In this document: piece after piece, positions 46,316 through 58,684 of the stretch
Numbering within the stretch: the first letter of the stretch is position 1
How the letters are laid out: every line of letters starts with the position of its first letter
Assembly (NCBI GenBank): GCA_036250195.1
Contig: JAVHZZ010000003.1
Location: forward strand, 82,981,418-83,045,417
Origin: Mixophyes australis
Lineage: Eukaryota; Chordata; Amphibia; Anura; Limnodynastidae
Reading direction: 5' to 3'
DNA: 64,000 nt
Notes under the pieces: generated by a model
The model's database searches: none
Told to the model about the DNA's origin: nothing
Seen by the model: only the letters and a program-made list of their open reading frames with translations
Position numbers and translations under genes: made by a program

Positions 46316-46589
46316 TTTACTGGCATCCAGTGCACTCCCCATGTTTGCTCAGGCTGTACTGTCGATGTCATTAGGTGGCGGCCACCATCTTAGTTCTTTG
46401 GGCATGTGCAGATGTGAGCATGCTCATCCTTTATGAAACCTTCCCTCTCCTTTAATTGGATACAGCCTCCCCACCCCTTATTTGCCTCTACACTATATAA
46501 GGCACCTGTAACTGCAAGATGGTGCCAATTTATGAAGCCTCTTGCCCCGTTTATGAAGTCTCTGGCTCCTATTCCACTCTGCTCCTGGT

Positions 46590-46725
46590 AATTTCATATT
46601 TTCCAGTGAGTTCCTGGTAATTCCATATTTTCCAGTGTGTTCCTGGTAATTCCATATTTTCCAGTGTGTTCCTGGTAATTCCTTATTTCCAGTATGTTCC
46701 TGGTAATTCCATATTTTCCAGTGTG
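46590..46725. repeat. About 28-bp minisatellite, 4-5 copies
   Basis: Repeats of TCCTGGTAATTCCATATTTT followed by CCAGTGTGT, with one short unit (TTCCTTATTTCC). Confidence 0.9.
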
Positions 46726-47029
46726 TGGGGTGTAAAATTGTAACAAGGGAAGGTATAAACTGAAATTCATTTTAAAATACAAGAAAATAGTTGTTCTTCA
46801 AGGTAGAGAAAGAGAAAACATGAAAAAATATATAGTGAGGTTTTAATCTTGACGTATTCCCATGGTAAAGGTTAAAGACAATGAGTCATCCTCAGGTGGG
46901 CGCTTGAGGATACGTGAGTAGGAGAGACAAGGACAGGTGAAGGTTCGTTAACCCTCCCACCTCCACCCTCATGCCTTCACCCTAGTCTGGCCTGAACTCA
47001 TATTCAGGCCCTGAATTGGTCTATTTATT

Positions 47030-47245
47030 AAACGAGTATGCCATTAATTTAATGTCGGGGCTGGTTGGGGAAATAGCTCTATTATTAAATTTTAATACTA
47101 TGAATTTAATGTCAAGGTTGGATGGAGGGAAATATGCTATTTATTACATGTGAATACTATTAATGTAATATTGTGGCTGATTGCAGGGATGGATGTCTTA
47201 TTATTTCCCCTCCGGTGCCATTGAATTAATACTGAGGCCGATTGG
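47030..47245. repeat. Diverged tandem repeat, about 60-bp unit
   Basis: Three to four blocks, each with a TATTA...ATTAATTTAATGT-like part and a GGCTGGTTGG/GGTTGGATGG part. The copies have drifted. Confidence 0.7.
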
Positions 47246-48227
47246 AGCTTTCTAAATTTCATGTACCTGTCATTTTTTCAAATAGGGCCCCAACATTCCA
47301 GGATCCAGACAAGTTGCAACTGATCTGAAGACCCCAGCAGCCACAGGTAGTGAAAGCTGCAAGAACAGGTAGAAGAGAGCAGGACAGTCTACAAACTGTC
47401 CTTATTCTGGTGGGGCAGTCCCAAATTGGTTTGAATGCCCATCTTAGTTAGAATTTCATCTGACTGCAAGGACAGTTGGGATGTATGTCCTGCTTCACAC
47501 TGATCTTCTTATGAAGGAAGAGCTGCTGCATCCAACAGTAGCGCGCACAGTATTGGCTGTGTATTTATCTTAAATAATAGCCATATTATACCATAGGGTT
47601 CCCTCTCTGTCTTACGTGCCCCCCACCCCACCTCCAGAGCCTTAATCCAGTTTTGGGGACACATAGGATTTATATAGATTATGTGGCTGGGTAGCAGGGC
47701 CCAATCAGCCATCCACCGAACCTGTGTAATCTATGTATTCCCCCTATTCCCCAGTTAAACTACTTTATTTTTTATTTATACATCTGCCAATCAATATGCT
47801 ACATAAAAGTAAATGCTTGTAGTCTTTTAACATTTTTACACTGAATATCAGATGTTATAATGCATAATACTATGCATTCAATTCATCTTCCTTACTCTGC
47901 TTTTCTTTTTGATTTAGAGGTCAATATTTAAATTTCAATTTAAATACCCTAACACTTATTTCTTTATATTTCTCAATAAGTTAAAGGGATACTCTGTACC
48001 CCTCATTCACATTTATTCCTTAGATATGTTTGACCAGTGTGGATTTCGTTAGATCAAAATACAGCTGCACAGTTGCCGTTAAGTAGATTACAAACCGAGT
48101 TAGGCAAACAAGACATTCAGGATTGTGCATTTACTGCCACCTACCTTCAACTTTTTAGAATAGCATAATGCTTTTTTTATAACTAGTCTTTATTTAAATA
48201 TCGTCAAAATATTCCTACATATTCTGC
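47246..48227. other. Non-coding spacer
   Basis: No supported gene. A stretch with CAACATTCCAGGATCCAGAC near 47289-47310 resembles part of the element at 58338-58684 (ATATTCCAGGATCCATC), so a related fragment is probably here. Confidence 0.4.
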
Positions 48228-48298
48228 AACATATTACTCAGCACTTTACAAGCTTGCTATCAATGATAGCAAGCTTGTAAAGTGCTGAGTAATATGTT
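48228..48298. repeat. Perfect 71-bp palindrome
   Basis: Two 35-bp arms, identical as reverse complements, with a single central base at 48263. The ends are AACATATTACTCAGCAC and its complement. It lies just past the 3' side of the L1 ORF1 remnant (minus strand). Confidence 0.95.
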
Positions 48299-48317
48299 TT
48301 CTAGCCAATTCGACTTC

Positions 48318-49110
48318 TTAAAAAAAAATGGGTTTATCATCAAACATTACCCTCAATTTTTCAGGATAAAACAGTGCAAACTTAATGTTATTTTCATATA
48401 AAACTTTGCATATAGGGGTCAATTCTTTCCTTTTTAGAGAAACTGTCACAGAAAAATCTTGAAATAAAAGAATCTTAACTCCTCTTACTGATACAGATCT
48501 GGCTTTCCTATATGCCGCAAGAATATTCTCTTTATCACAGAAATTAAGACATTTTGCTATAACCAGTTTAGAGTTATTTTCAGAGCCTAAATGGTGAGTC
48601 CGTTCGATTTGTATTTTCCTATTACCCACAGGCATATTTAGTGCCTGTGTAAGTTCCATGCTAAGATATTCTAGTAAATCAGGATCCTTTATCTCTTCTG
48701 GAATACCTATAAAGCGTAAATTATTTCTTCTGTTCCTTTCAGTCAAGTCAGTCATTTTTATAGAGTTATATTGTCCCTCTAATATATTTTGCATACATAT
48801 TACCCTGTCTTCTGTATCGCTGACCCTCTGTTCTAGCTTGGTGATATGCTTGGTGTTAGATTGTAAAAATGTTCAATCAGATTGTTAATAGATATTTGAA
48901 TAGTATCAAGTTTCTGATCTATTAGTGGCATTATCATACGTATTACTTCTTTAGCCGTTTCTGTTGCTGAAGTAACCAAATGGAGTTCAGGTGTATGTTA
49001 CTTTATGTATCAAATATAGCTGAAGTATGGCCAGGGGAGTGAGGTGTAGTATGTTGTGATGATGTTTTATTCATTTGTTTAGATCTATTTATCTTGCTAG
49101 AAGAAGGCAT
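48318..49110 (-). pseudogene. L1 ORF1 protein, frameshifted remnant
   Basis: The minus-strand frame 48318-48794 has NRRNNLRFIGIPEEI, ERTHHLG, VIAKCLNFCDKENIL, LFQDFSVTVSLKRKEL and a final YPEKLRVMF, which is the RRM plus C-terminal domain of L1 ORF1p. Upstream a coiled-coil-like segment continues in a shifted frame (break near 48870), back to an ATG at 49110 (MPSSSKINRSK). The intact protein forms trimers that bind the LINE RNA. No ORF2 follows; the element ends near the 48228 palindrome. Confidence 0.85.
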
Positions 49111-49282
49111 ATTTAGATATTTTTCCATGCCCTATATACGGAGTATGTCTATTAAATAACAAGACTATGATTCCACCTAGTAAACAAAGCAGTCAGAACC
49201 GGTTATAACTGCATACATAGTAATCTTGAACCGGTCTGAATCTACATGACAAGCTGCAACAGTCTATGATGTTCAGTTGGTT

Positions 49283-49620
49283 GTGAGTCATCATCATCAT
49301 CAACACCATTTATTTATATAGCGCCACTAATTCCGCAGCGCTGTACAGAGAACTCCCTCACATCAGTCCCTGCCCCATTGGGGCTTACAGTCAAAATTCC
49401 CTAATATACACACAGACAGACAGACTAGGGTCAATTTGTTAGCAGCCAATTAACCTGCCAGTATGTTTTTGGAGTGTGGGAGGAAACCTGACCACCCGGA
49501 GGAAACCCACGCAAACACGGGAGAACATACAAACTCCTCACATAAGGCCATGGTCGGGAATTGAACTTATGACCCCAGTGCTGTAAGGCAGAAGTGCTAA
49601 CCACTACGCCACCGTGAGTC
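49283..49620 (-). repeat. tRNA-derived SINE, nearly full length
   Basis: Same family as 11892-12231. The (ATC)n tail is at the left (minus-strand 3' end), the core follows, and the tRNA-like head (GTGGCGTAGTGGTTAGCAC on the minus strand) is at the right. GTGAGTC on both sides (49283-49289, 49614-49620) fits a target duplication. Confidence 0.85.
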
Positions 49621-50238
49621 GCCATTTAGTTTGGTTGTGTTTTCTGCAGAGTGCCAAAAAAATGCTAAGTTTAAAAGTTGAACAAGTGTCAATTTTTAAT
49701 TTTTAGTAAAATTGCACAAAACACCAGCAGAATGTTTTCAAATGCTTACTCAAGATATTGGCCAATTTTTAATATATATGATTAAGACATTAATATATAT
49801 GATGTTCAAAATGTAATACTTTGTTATCTGTTGTAATGATTTTTACTATATCAGATATTTGTTTTTCTTAATTTCAATAGAGACAAGCGGTGTTATTTTT
49901 ACAAATTATCCCTTCAAAAACATAGTTCACAAAGCTTTAAAACATCCCTATATATAATGTTCAAAATTCATAATCTTCTTTGTGTTCTGTTCTAGAGATT
50001 TTTACTGAAGCAGGTAGCTGTTTGCCAGCCTTGGCATTATATAATGTCAAGCAGCTTGAATTTAATTAAGCTTTAATTTATAAATATTGTTTGGTGATCG
50101 TTGTGTAACAAGGTCCTCAGCCCCCAGCTTTGTTACTCTTAAAGGTAAAACTCAGCGATCTTTAGGTCTATAAAACTTAGTCTAGAATAGATGATACTTA
50201 TTGCTAAATATCAGTCCATCTATTTCAATAAAGACAAA
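49621..50238. other. Non-coding spacer
   Basis: AT-rich, with two loosely similar blocks at about 49770-49930 and 49945-50040 (ATATATGATGTTCAAAAT and TATATAATGTTCAAAATTC). No gene. Confidence 0.45.
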
Positions 50239-50413
50239 GGGCTAGATTTACTAAGCTGCGGGTTTGAAAAAGTGGGGATGTTGCCTATAGCAACCAATCA
50301 GATTCTAGCTATCATTTTGTAGAATGTACTAAATAAATGAAAGCTAGAATCTGATTGGTTGCTATAGGCAACATCCCCACTTTTTCAAACCCGCAGCTTA
50401 GTAAATCTAGCCC
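50239..50413. repeat. Palindromic MITE, family B, intact copy
   Basis: 175 bp with two 72-bp arms that are identical reverse complements, beginning GGGCTAGATTTACTAAGC. The centre is about 31 bp and AT-rich. Perfect arms imply a young copy or recent correction between the arms. The arms hold a CCAAT motif. Confidence 0.9.
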
Positions 50414-52689
50414 AAAGTACCAATTTAACACCAAAAGGTTCTCTTGGGTGTGGCTGCTAGTCTGCTCCATGTATATTAAATCAGTTAACCTTTCTTCTAA
50501 TCTCACAGCAAATTCCAACTCCATATACTTAGTTTTCCACAGGCATTCTTCCAAGGAAAACCCAGTTCATTGATGAACTTCCATTTGACCCTACATATAT
50601 CTCCCCAGAATTCCATACGGTGTCAAATATATACCCTATATCTGTTCACAAAATGTCAGTAGTGCCAATGATTGAATATTGTCTACATGCTTCTTTTTCC
50701 TAAAATACTCAGTCTGTATGCACTTAGTTCCACAGTGTCGACCCACACTTCACTGTGTGTTTGTTATATATACCAGAAATCATTTATGCAGAGTTCAATG
50801 TCTTTATGCTCGTTTTGTTATCACTTCTTACTACACCAAAATTCAGTGGGAGATTCCTAAGTTCTGAAGAATACACATTTTGAACTGTAGACTTTCACTC
50901 TTTTGCAAGGATATTGTACCATCAATCTCTCAGTTAGCAGGTATACACATGTCACTTTTTCCACAGCGATATTCCGTTCATATGATTATTATCCAAAATG
51001 TCATACAGATAGACAATGAAAACAGTGTCTCTGTCATCAGTCAGCAATATTTACATATATTTACTCCCAGTGTCCGAGCTCCGTATTATATAAATTGTGT
51101 GATAAATAGTACCTTTGTTTCAGAGATAGCATGAACTCCTTACATTTGTTGCTCAAATTGCCATTCTTAAATACCTCATTGGATCTTTTAATGCTAATTG
51201 TTCCACTTCCTCTGCGACACCCTGTTACTGGTATATGGTGCCGCTGTATATATGAAGATGTGGGTCACTTTTTCTGACACTGTACAGTCTCTTTAGGTGG
51301 CCCCCCTACATATAGGGTCAAACTCCGGGGAAACAACTTTCTCCACGCATCCTTCCTGCTCGTCAGGAATCCAACGAGAGATAACCCAGGTCGCGCGGTT
51401 CTCTCCTAAAACGTGGCCTCACATGGAGCACCGCCCACCAGAAGTCCGTCCACCTCCTACTCAGCACTTTACAATTTATTCACACCAGTAGCTGCTCTTT
51501 GGAGTATACAAATTTCTAGGAACAGCGAATACATGTGCACCCTCAGGTTAATGAAAAGCCAAATAATCTATCACTACTAAGCAGTAGTTTAGTATGCACT
51601 TTGCAAAACCACTACACATTGGATGCAGTTTTCAGATCCAAATGCAGTTTGGAAGGAGAAAATGCAAACATCGTGCTAGGTCAAACTGCATGGTAAAACA
51701 GGATGTAAAACATCTAATTTTATCTCTTACATTCCCTCGCCACCCAGCCTACTCAGCATCAGGCATGGTCCTCTGGGAAGTTGCCTAACAAGTATGATCA
51801 GAAACACACACATAGAGAGTACCAGCCCAACACTATTTAGCACTAGGTTCCTCCTGGTATCCCTGACTGTTGAGTTCCACGGTAAAACATGTTAATTGTA
51901 GGGCAAACTCCTCTGGCACTACAAGTCCTACCATGCAGTGACAGCCCATGTGTATTGTTGCATGCTGGCACTTGTAGAACTACATGTGCCAGCATGAATG
52001 TGAGGGGTCCACTGGGGAAGGGGTGGGGATGTCCGGGCGCCCAAACGCTGCAGGGGAGGCAGGCCCCTGACTTCATGTGCAGGGCACTCCCTTTGCTGTA
52101 AGGGGAAAGGGGAGAATACGGGAGGGACAGCTCCACAAGGTGAGTACACCAAGGTAACAGCCCTCGCCGTGGCTATACTCACATACACGAGTCTACGATG
52201 ATGACTCCCTCTGTTCCTTCTGCACACCTTGTATTACAACCAGCACCTGTAAAACAAGAGAGACAGCACAAAGACAATCCCTTCCCAACACCCCAGATAT
52301 TTACTCAATCCCGAGGGACTGATATGGACTGCACCGTACCTTGCTTCTCCTCACACGGATCACTCCCACGTCCTGAGATGCTTTCCCCCACAGGCTGTCA
52401 CCCACGGCCCAAGCCCTGGCTGTAAACCGCTCCAGACTCTACTACTTAACTACCAAGGGACCGAGTGTCCCCTACACTACTTTGGGACCTAGCATCTTGC
52501 TAGACCTGGGCCGAATTCCCACTATCAACTATCAGGGCCTATTGCCCTACTAGCCATCAGGGATCTTCTATCCCTCTAACTGCAAGGACCCAATGTCCTT
52601 CTTCGCTACAGGGCAGCCATCCTGCTACACTCGCGGAAGACTTTCGCTCCCCTCGCCAGAGACCTCTGCCTCTCTACACTTCAAAGGGC
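50414..52689. other. Mostly unassigned; possible LINE and small repeat pieces
   Basis: No intact gene. Near 51215-51290 the plus strand reads WCRCIYEDVGHFF, which resembles an L1 C-terminal Cys/His motif, but no neighbouring domain supports it. Near 51905-51990 a segment with ACTACAAGTCCTACCATGC and a looser inverted partner looks like a small dispersed repeat. Confidence 0.4.
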
Positions 52690-52950
52690 CTCGTGCCCTG
52701 CTATGCTCCAAGGGCCTCATGCCCTGCTAGCTCTCTAGGGCCTTGCGCCCTCCTAAGTAACCAGGGCCTTGCACCCTTCTAACTGACCAGGGCCTTGCGC
52801 CCTCCTAACTGACCAGGGCCTTGCACCCTCCTAACTGACTGGGGCCTTGCGCCCTCCTAAGTGACCAGGGCCTTGCGCCCTCCTAGTTGACTAGGGCCTT
52901 GCGCCCTCCTAACTGACTAGGGTCTTGCACCCTCCTAATTATGGGGCCTT
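52690..52950. repeat. 26-bp minisatellite, about 10 copies
   Basis: Unit CCAGGGCCTTGCGCCCTCCT plus AACTGA. Earlier, poorer copies extend left to about 52480 (CCGAGTGTCCC-type blocks), suggesting an older array. Confidence 0.9.
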
Positions 52951-53339
52951 GTGCCCCCCTCGCTTAACTATGGGGCCCATATTATCCCCGTAATAAACAC
53001 CGTCGTAATACCCCCCCAATTAAAATATACACATAATGTCCTCTGTAATATATATTAGTAATGTCCCCAGTAATAAATATAGTAATAATGGCCCAAACAT
53101 GAAAAGTCAATAATGGCACCATGATAAATAAGTAAACAATGCCACCATAGGTAATTAATATTTTTCCACTATAAAATTGTTTTATTAAATGCTGCCCTAC
53201 AAGGAATACTTGGCAAAAAATCTTTCTTGATCTTCTGTAATCCAATGGGAAGATGGTAATTCATACTACTATATAGAAAAAAAAACTTATATAACGAACA
53301 CACTGCTTCTAAGGAGCATGCAAAACAAAATAAAACACC
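52951..53339. other. AT-rich degenerate tandem DNA
   Basis: Loose repeats of AATAA/TAATGTCC/TAATGGC-type words; no gene. Confidence 0.4.
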
Positions 53340-54260
53340 TTTTACCTTGGTCAAGGAAAAAAGACCTGTAATCCAGGCAAAGTTATCTGCAGAAAAAAAT
53401 AAAATTGCCAACATGCCATTCTATATACGCAGTGGCAAGGAAAGAATGAGGCCTTTGCCTTTCTCTATGAGTGCTAGTTCTGCCACCGTCACTGAAGCAT
53501 CTTCTTGTAATGTCAGTCATGACCAAGCCTTATCATTCGGACATCAAAAGTAGTGTCCAAATACTTTTGTGTGTAAAAGCCGAGCTGGAAGAAAACAGTA
53601 AGGCATTAGAGAAAAATGTATGTTCAGATTTAGAAATGACACAAATCCCTGAGGAGAGTCTATCCATGAGTATACCTGACCTGTCTGATAGTGTACCCAT
53701 AAAGAAGGCCCCTTTCAGCATTTCTGCAGATGTGTGCATGAACAGCCCAAGTGTAGTCGGTGATACACAAATTGAGAATGCCACTATGGAATTGCAACAG
53801 GATGAGGGGGGTATTTGTGTAGCTGACGATAAAAAGAAGGCCATTGTAATGCCTGGGCATAAGACCAAAATATCCTGACAGTTGTCTAGCCATTTGTAGC
53901 ATTTGTAAAGCCACAGTAATGTAAACCTGGATGTCTAAATAGATGTGTATACGTTTTACCTTCCACTTTGCTGCTGTTTCATCAGTATTGCACAAAGTGT
54001 TTGAAATCTGAACTTTACGTCAAAGGTACCTAACTATATTAAAAAAATTTGGGAATTGGGGCTGATTCGAAGCTCAGTGATGAACTTGCTTTTTGCTGTG
54101 AATTACAATGGCTATTTTTAGTGCATTGTCTGGCACCCTGGATTGGTCTGGGTCTGATAAAAGCACGCATCCCGGGGGCGGTCAAAACACGAAGTTAATT
54201 CAGATCCAAAACCAAAGCCAAAACCAGAACATGGGTGTCAGTGAACATCTCTATTTATAA
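53340..54260 (+). pseudogene. BED-hAT relative B, internally deleted
   Basis: 53340-53550 reads LSAEKNKIANMPFYIRSGKERMRPLPF-like sequence in plus frames, as at 31.9-32.0 kb. 53471-53878 follows with the acidic linker (VPIKKAPFSISADVC). The frame stops before the BED finger. After a deletion the 3' terminal part begins at about 54010: GGCACCCTGGATTGG and CCCGGGGGCGGTC correspond to the reverse complement of 24180-24240. It ends GTGAACATCTCTATTT, a hAT-like terminus. No catalytic domain remains. Confidence 0.7.
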
Positions 54261-54289
54261 TAGATAAGGATTCTAGCAATTTACTAAAT

Positions 54290-55016
54290 GGGCATTAGGC
54301 TAACAGTGGTCATCTTCCTCAGTGTTGACAATGTCATCACCCTTATCATCATCCTCACACTGATGTTAATATCAGTGTCACACAATATTAGTTCATCCAC
54401 ACTGGAATTTAGCGGTACAGACTCTCTTTGTAATTGGTGAGGGCAGCTGTATTCCGCTTACAATTTGTAGTTCATTTTGATGAACACAAGTTTTTCTACA
54501 TTTTTGGGAAGTAGCTTCCTAAGACGATCGTTCGCAATGTTCCTGGCTGTGCTAAACATTATTTCCGAGTACACACTTGAGAGTGGGCAGTTTAAGTACA
54601 CCATAGGTAGTTTGTACAAGAGGCTCTAAATTTTTCCTCCCAGAATTCAAAGGAACTGTCTAAGATGCTAATTTCTACATTTTCAGCAAAGTAATCCTCT
54701 ACCATTCTACTAAAACAAGGGAACGGATTTAAGTCTAAAAAAATTGTTGCATAGTGTCACGGAACAGCCGCAGGATTTATTTTAGTGAAGTACCCCTGAA
54801 CGTCACATTTTTCATGCAGGCTACTCTGTGTATCATCTGCTTCACTAAGAGGCATATTATTAGTGCTTCTTCTTGTCACATGCAAGAACTGCTGCCACTG
54901 ATGCAGGACTTACACAAACAACCTCATCCTCATCAACATCCTTATCAGCGGCCTCGTCGGCTACACAAATCTCCCCCTCATCCTCTTCTAATTCTAAAGT
55001 GGCATCCTCAATAGTT
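54290..55016 (-). pseudogene. BED-hAT relative C, rearranged
   Basis: The minus strand carries a decayed C-terminal region (54300-54720, matching 24790-25200), then a short piece matching 26190-26235 (54800-54870), then the acidic linker (54880-55016, matching 31375-31515). Most of the core is missing. It is opposite in orientation to relative B, only about 30 bp away, giving a tail-to-tail pair. Confidence 0.65.
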
Positions 55017-56225
55017 TACAAAAAACGGTGAAAAACCCCAGCGCTGTCTGCCTCAACGTGGAAAAAGAATGTGATAGTGGGGTGCTGCCTCTGGGGATTT
55101 GAATGGTCTCCCTACCAATCAGATGAAATATGTAATAGATATTGATGCAATTCTCTGGTGCTCCACCACTAAGTAATGTAGAACAGAGCCTCCAATATTA
55201 GTGATCACAAAACTATATATAATGTAATAAAAATATTAAAAATCTTAAAAAGAATGGCATATGCTGCTCTGGCCAGAGTATAACAACATAAGATGCAGGT
55301 TGTAAACAAACAAGAATCACAGATAGAAAATGGCAGATAGAAAATTGCACATAGTCATAAAATTGTTAGATAAAGAGTCCAAGCTCTCATTTATTACGTA
55401 GTACGGTGCAGTCCAGTCCAGTGCAGTTATCCTGAGTGTTGTGACATATATTTGTGGTCATATCCAATATGGGAAAAAAACAACTTACAGTTTGTGGCAC
55501 ATGTATCCTAATATTCCTCCGGGTATTGTGCGTGATTCTTCTCACAGTCGCCTGAATAGGAAAAGGAGGGCAGTCAGTAGGTGGACTGTGCCGCTGTTGG
55601 ATTGGTGCTTGCTAGCGCATGCGCAATAAAACCTTGGTGCTCCCTCAAGCAATATCTATCGTTAGACTGCACCGCAGGAGATTCACCTGCTAAGCGGGAT
55701 GTAAGAGGCTACAGACGGAGATCTCTACAGCATGTCCTTGCCTTTAAAAGGGAGTTCTTTGCAGGTGCTCTGTTTAATTGCAAACACACCCTGCTTGCTG
55801 GCTGCTAGCTGTGGAAAGAGATGTTTAAAACACCTCAAAAATACTAGTATTCACATTTAATATAAATAGCTGCTGCTGCTGATAAATAAACCTATTTCCC
55901 TCCCTCCAAACAACCCCAGCAATAAATGAAATAGCATTTACGTTTAATAAATATACCTATTTTCCGCAACCATCACTGCCATTAAATAATTCATATACAC
56001 ATTTTTTTTCCCAAACATCCCCACTTTCAATTAATAGCCCCCAAACCACCTCATCATTAAATTAAAGGTCCAATCACCCAATCTTAAATTGCTAGGCCCT
56101 AATATAAAATTAACCCACATCACCCCACAAATAAAATAGCACAAATTAAATAATTAGCCCCCACCTAAACTCCCCCATTAAATTAATAGCCTACCTCCCA
56201 CATTATATTAACATTCTCCTCCTTC
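55017..56225. other. Non-coding, unassigned
   Basis: No gene. From about 55860 the sequence becomes a degenerate array of AATAAA/ATTAAATTAA words with C-rich spacers. Similar DNA lies at 59520-59680. Confidence 0.4.
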
Positions 56226-56640
56226 CCTCATGCCTAAGTACATGCCCCCAATTGATATTATGCCACACAGTAGTGCCCCAAAATCATATTATACCACACA
56301 GTAGTGCCCCAAAATCATATTTTACAACACAGTAGTGCCCCTAAATCATATTTTACCACACAGTAGTGCCCAAAAATTATATTATGCCACAATAGTGCCC
56401 CCAGTTATTATGCCACAATAGTGCCCCCAGTTGAAATTATGCCACACAGTAGTGGCCCAAATCATATTATCCCATTTTTTGTGTGGCACCTTTTCCTTTC
56501 TCTCCCCCCAACCCCCCAGTTTTTGTGTGGCACCTTTTCTCTTCCCCACCCCCCAGTTTTTGTGTGGCACCTTTTCTCTTCTCCCCCCCCCCCCTGTTTT
56601 TCGTGTGGCCCTTTTTCTCTTCTCCAACCCCCCGTTTTGT
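56226..56640. repeat. Two adjoining tandem arrays
   Basis: First array to about 56465: about 30-bp units of ATCATATTATACCACACAG plus TAGTGCCCC, about seven copies. Second array 56475-56640: about 40-bp units of CCCCAGTTTTTGTGTGGCAC followed by CTTTTCTCTTC, four copies. Both share the CCACACAG/TGTGTGG word in opposite sense. Open frames across them are low-complexity. Confidence 0.85.
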
Positions 56641-57381
56641 TTACTTACCTTCTCAGCTTCTGTCTCCTGCCCGCTCTTCGTCAGCTGCCTTCCAGGACCT
56701 GTAGTGATCACCAGGGTTGCCAACTCCGAAATGTAAAACAAGCAACTGCTAAGTGAAAAACATGCCCAAACCAATCCTAAAAAGCTCTCCAAAAGCCCAG
56801 AGTTTATACTGAACTGTGCATGTGTGACTGGAAATAGGAGGTTACACTGCCTGCAGGAAAACTGAATAAACAAACATATACACAGGTAGACATTCAATTC
56901 GGCCACGTTACAGTAGGAATAACGTGATGCTAATTGGATTTTAATACGGTCATTCCAACCTGCATTTTTGCCCGCGGCCCTGAGCAAAAATCCGCATTAA
57001 AATTACCGTACTAACAGTAATGCTGCATACTTTTACTTATAGCAACGGCAATAGTACGCAGGCCGCCACGTTATTTATAGAATAACACGACCAAATTGAA
57101 TTGGCCCCAGGGACTGATTAAACTTTGTATCATACGATGTCCTGTATTTCCCATCTCAAACATGGAGAAGGATCCTGGGCTCCATTCTGCCAATAAAAAC
57201 AATATTCAATAATGTGGTGTGATATTACAGCAGGTGGTGCAAGCTTGCCCTCATATATGCTCCAAAAGAGTCTTTACGCAGAACCCTATATTTACAATAT
57301 TCTAATCCTGCAGTGTTTTCTAGGTGCTGATTGTCTCTCTATTTTTATATATCTATATATATATATCTATCTATCTATCTA

Positions 57382-57431
<50 letters not shown>

Positions 57432-57994
57432 TACCACAAACTGTCAATAAAAAAAATGGTTTTCAGTAAATTTTATAAAATGGTCAGAGATAAATACATT
57501 ATATTATAGCATCTTCAAGGTCAGAAAATGGCTTAATTGAAACACTCATTCTGCAGGAATCCAGTACCTTCTCTTACCGGAGAGAAGGGGAGTCTGTACC
57601 ATCTCCTGCACCGAATCCTCACGGCCAGGCATAACTGTCACTCTGTCTCTCGCAGCGACTGAAGTTAGAGGTAACAGATCACATGATCCGCCGGGAGAGA
57701 CCGCCCAAAAACCTGTGACCACCAAAAAACCCCGCTTATTGAAAAAAAAAAAAGCCCAATTCCGCGGAATTAGCAACTATGCTGATCACATGCTGCGCGC
57801 GGCACATGTGACCAGGAAGTGTCGGTGCACTGACCGTCCAGTGCACTGACTGCTGGAACCGGCCCATCTGACTATCGGCCAGATGGCCAGTCCGGCCCTG
57901 TATAAGATATTGAAAAGGACATGTACAGTTTAACAAAGCAAGCACTCCAGCAACAAGGAGTGCCACTTTTGTGGCTGAAGTGATTGATTTCTTT
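56641..57994. other. Non-coding; microsatellite and hAT-like end
   Basis: A (TATC)n/(TA)n microsatellite lies at 57345-57428. A segment ending GGCCAGTCCGGCCCTG at about 57885-57900 looks like a hAT-type terminus of the family noted at 33471-34310. No gene. Confidence 0.45.
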
Positions 57995-58337
57995 GGGCCC
58001 CCACAAAACAAGCTACCAATGGGCTTAAGGCACCTAAGGTAACAGTGCTGTTAATGAACTCTACTGTGACAAGTCATGCACCAGTGGAAGCAGTCCTTGC
58101 CAGTGATAAGAAGAAGGCCATTGTCATGGCTGGGCATAATATCAAAAAATCCACCACCTATGTGTGGAATTATTTTTACACAAATCTTAACAGTTGTCTA
58201 GTCATTTCTAGCAGTGTAAAGCCACAGTCAGTAGAGGTAGGGACCTTAACCATCTAGGAACCTCATCCATGTTACGTCATTTGAAGCAAGTCCATGGAAA
58301 GCTTTTGTGAAAATCAGAAACTTATGCTAAAAAATAA

Positions 58338-58684
58338 CAGAGCCATAATGAGGGCAATGGGGGCGTTACGACTGCCCAGGGCGCAAGGTCTAGTGGGGGC
58401 GCAACACCCGCCCGCCCCTTACATATTTTATTCCCAATGAAGTTGCAATCTTCTAGGAGGTAAATAATAACAATCTCTTTTCCAAACAGAACCCCAATAT
58501 TCCAGGATCCATCTAAGCAGCAACAGAGCATAAGACACCAGCAGACAGAAGACACTGGCAATGCTTAACTGCTGAGAGGCAGCATCTACTCCCATAAAGG
58601 TACATTGTGGGGAAGGGGTAGAGGGGGGGGGGGCACCAGTGTTCTGTTTCGCCCAGGGCACTAAAATGTCTAGTTACAGCTCTG
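58338..58684. mobile_element. Small hAT-like element inside hAT relative D
   Basis: Edges CAGAGC and GCTCTG are complementary. Outside, AAAAATAAC-type sequence is repeated on both sides, matching the uninterrupted sequence AAAAAAATAACAAGC expected from the 31.1-kb copy. The interior is G-rich with a G run at 58622-58633. Exact ends may be one or two bases off because of the A run. Confidence 0.65.

Noticed and set aside
45779..46436. Three overlapping plus-strand ORFs of 151-204 codons
   Set aside because: They are produced by the 22-bp minisatellite; the protein is one repeated word in shifted frames and has no flanking gene structure.
51215..51290. LINE C-terminal zinc motif
   Set aside because: A short likeness with an in-frame stop and no supporting RT sequence nearby.
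56382..56987. 201-codon minus-strand ORF and opposing plus-strand ORFs
   Set aside because: Translation of the TGTGTGGCACC tandem array.
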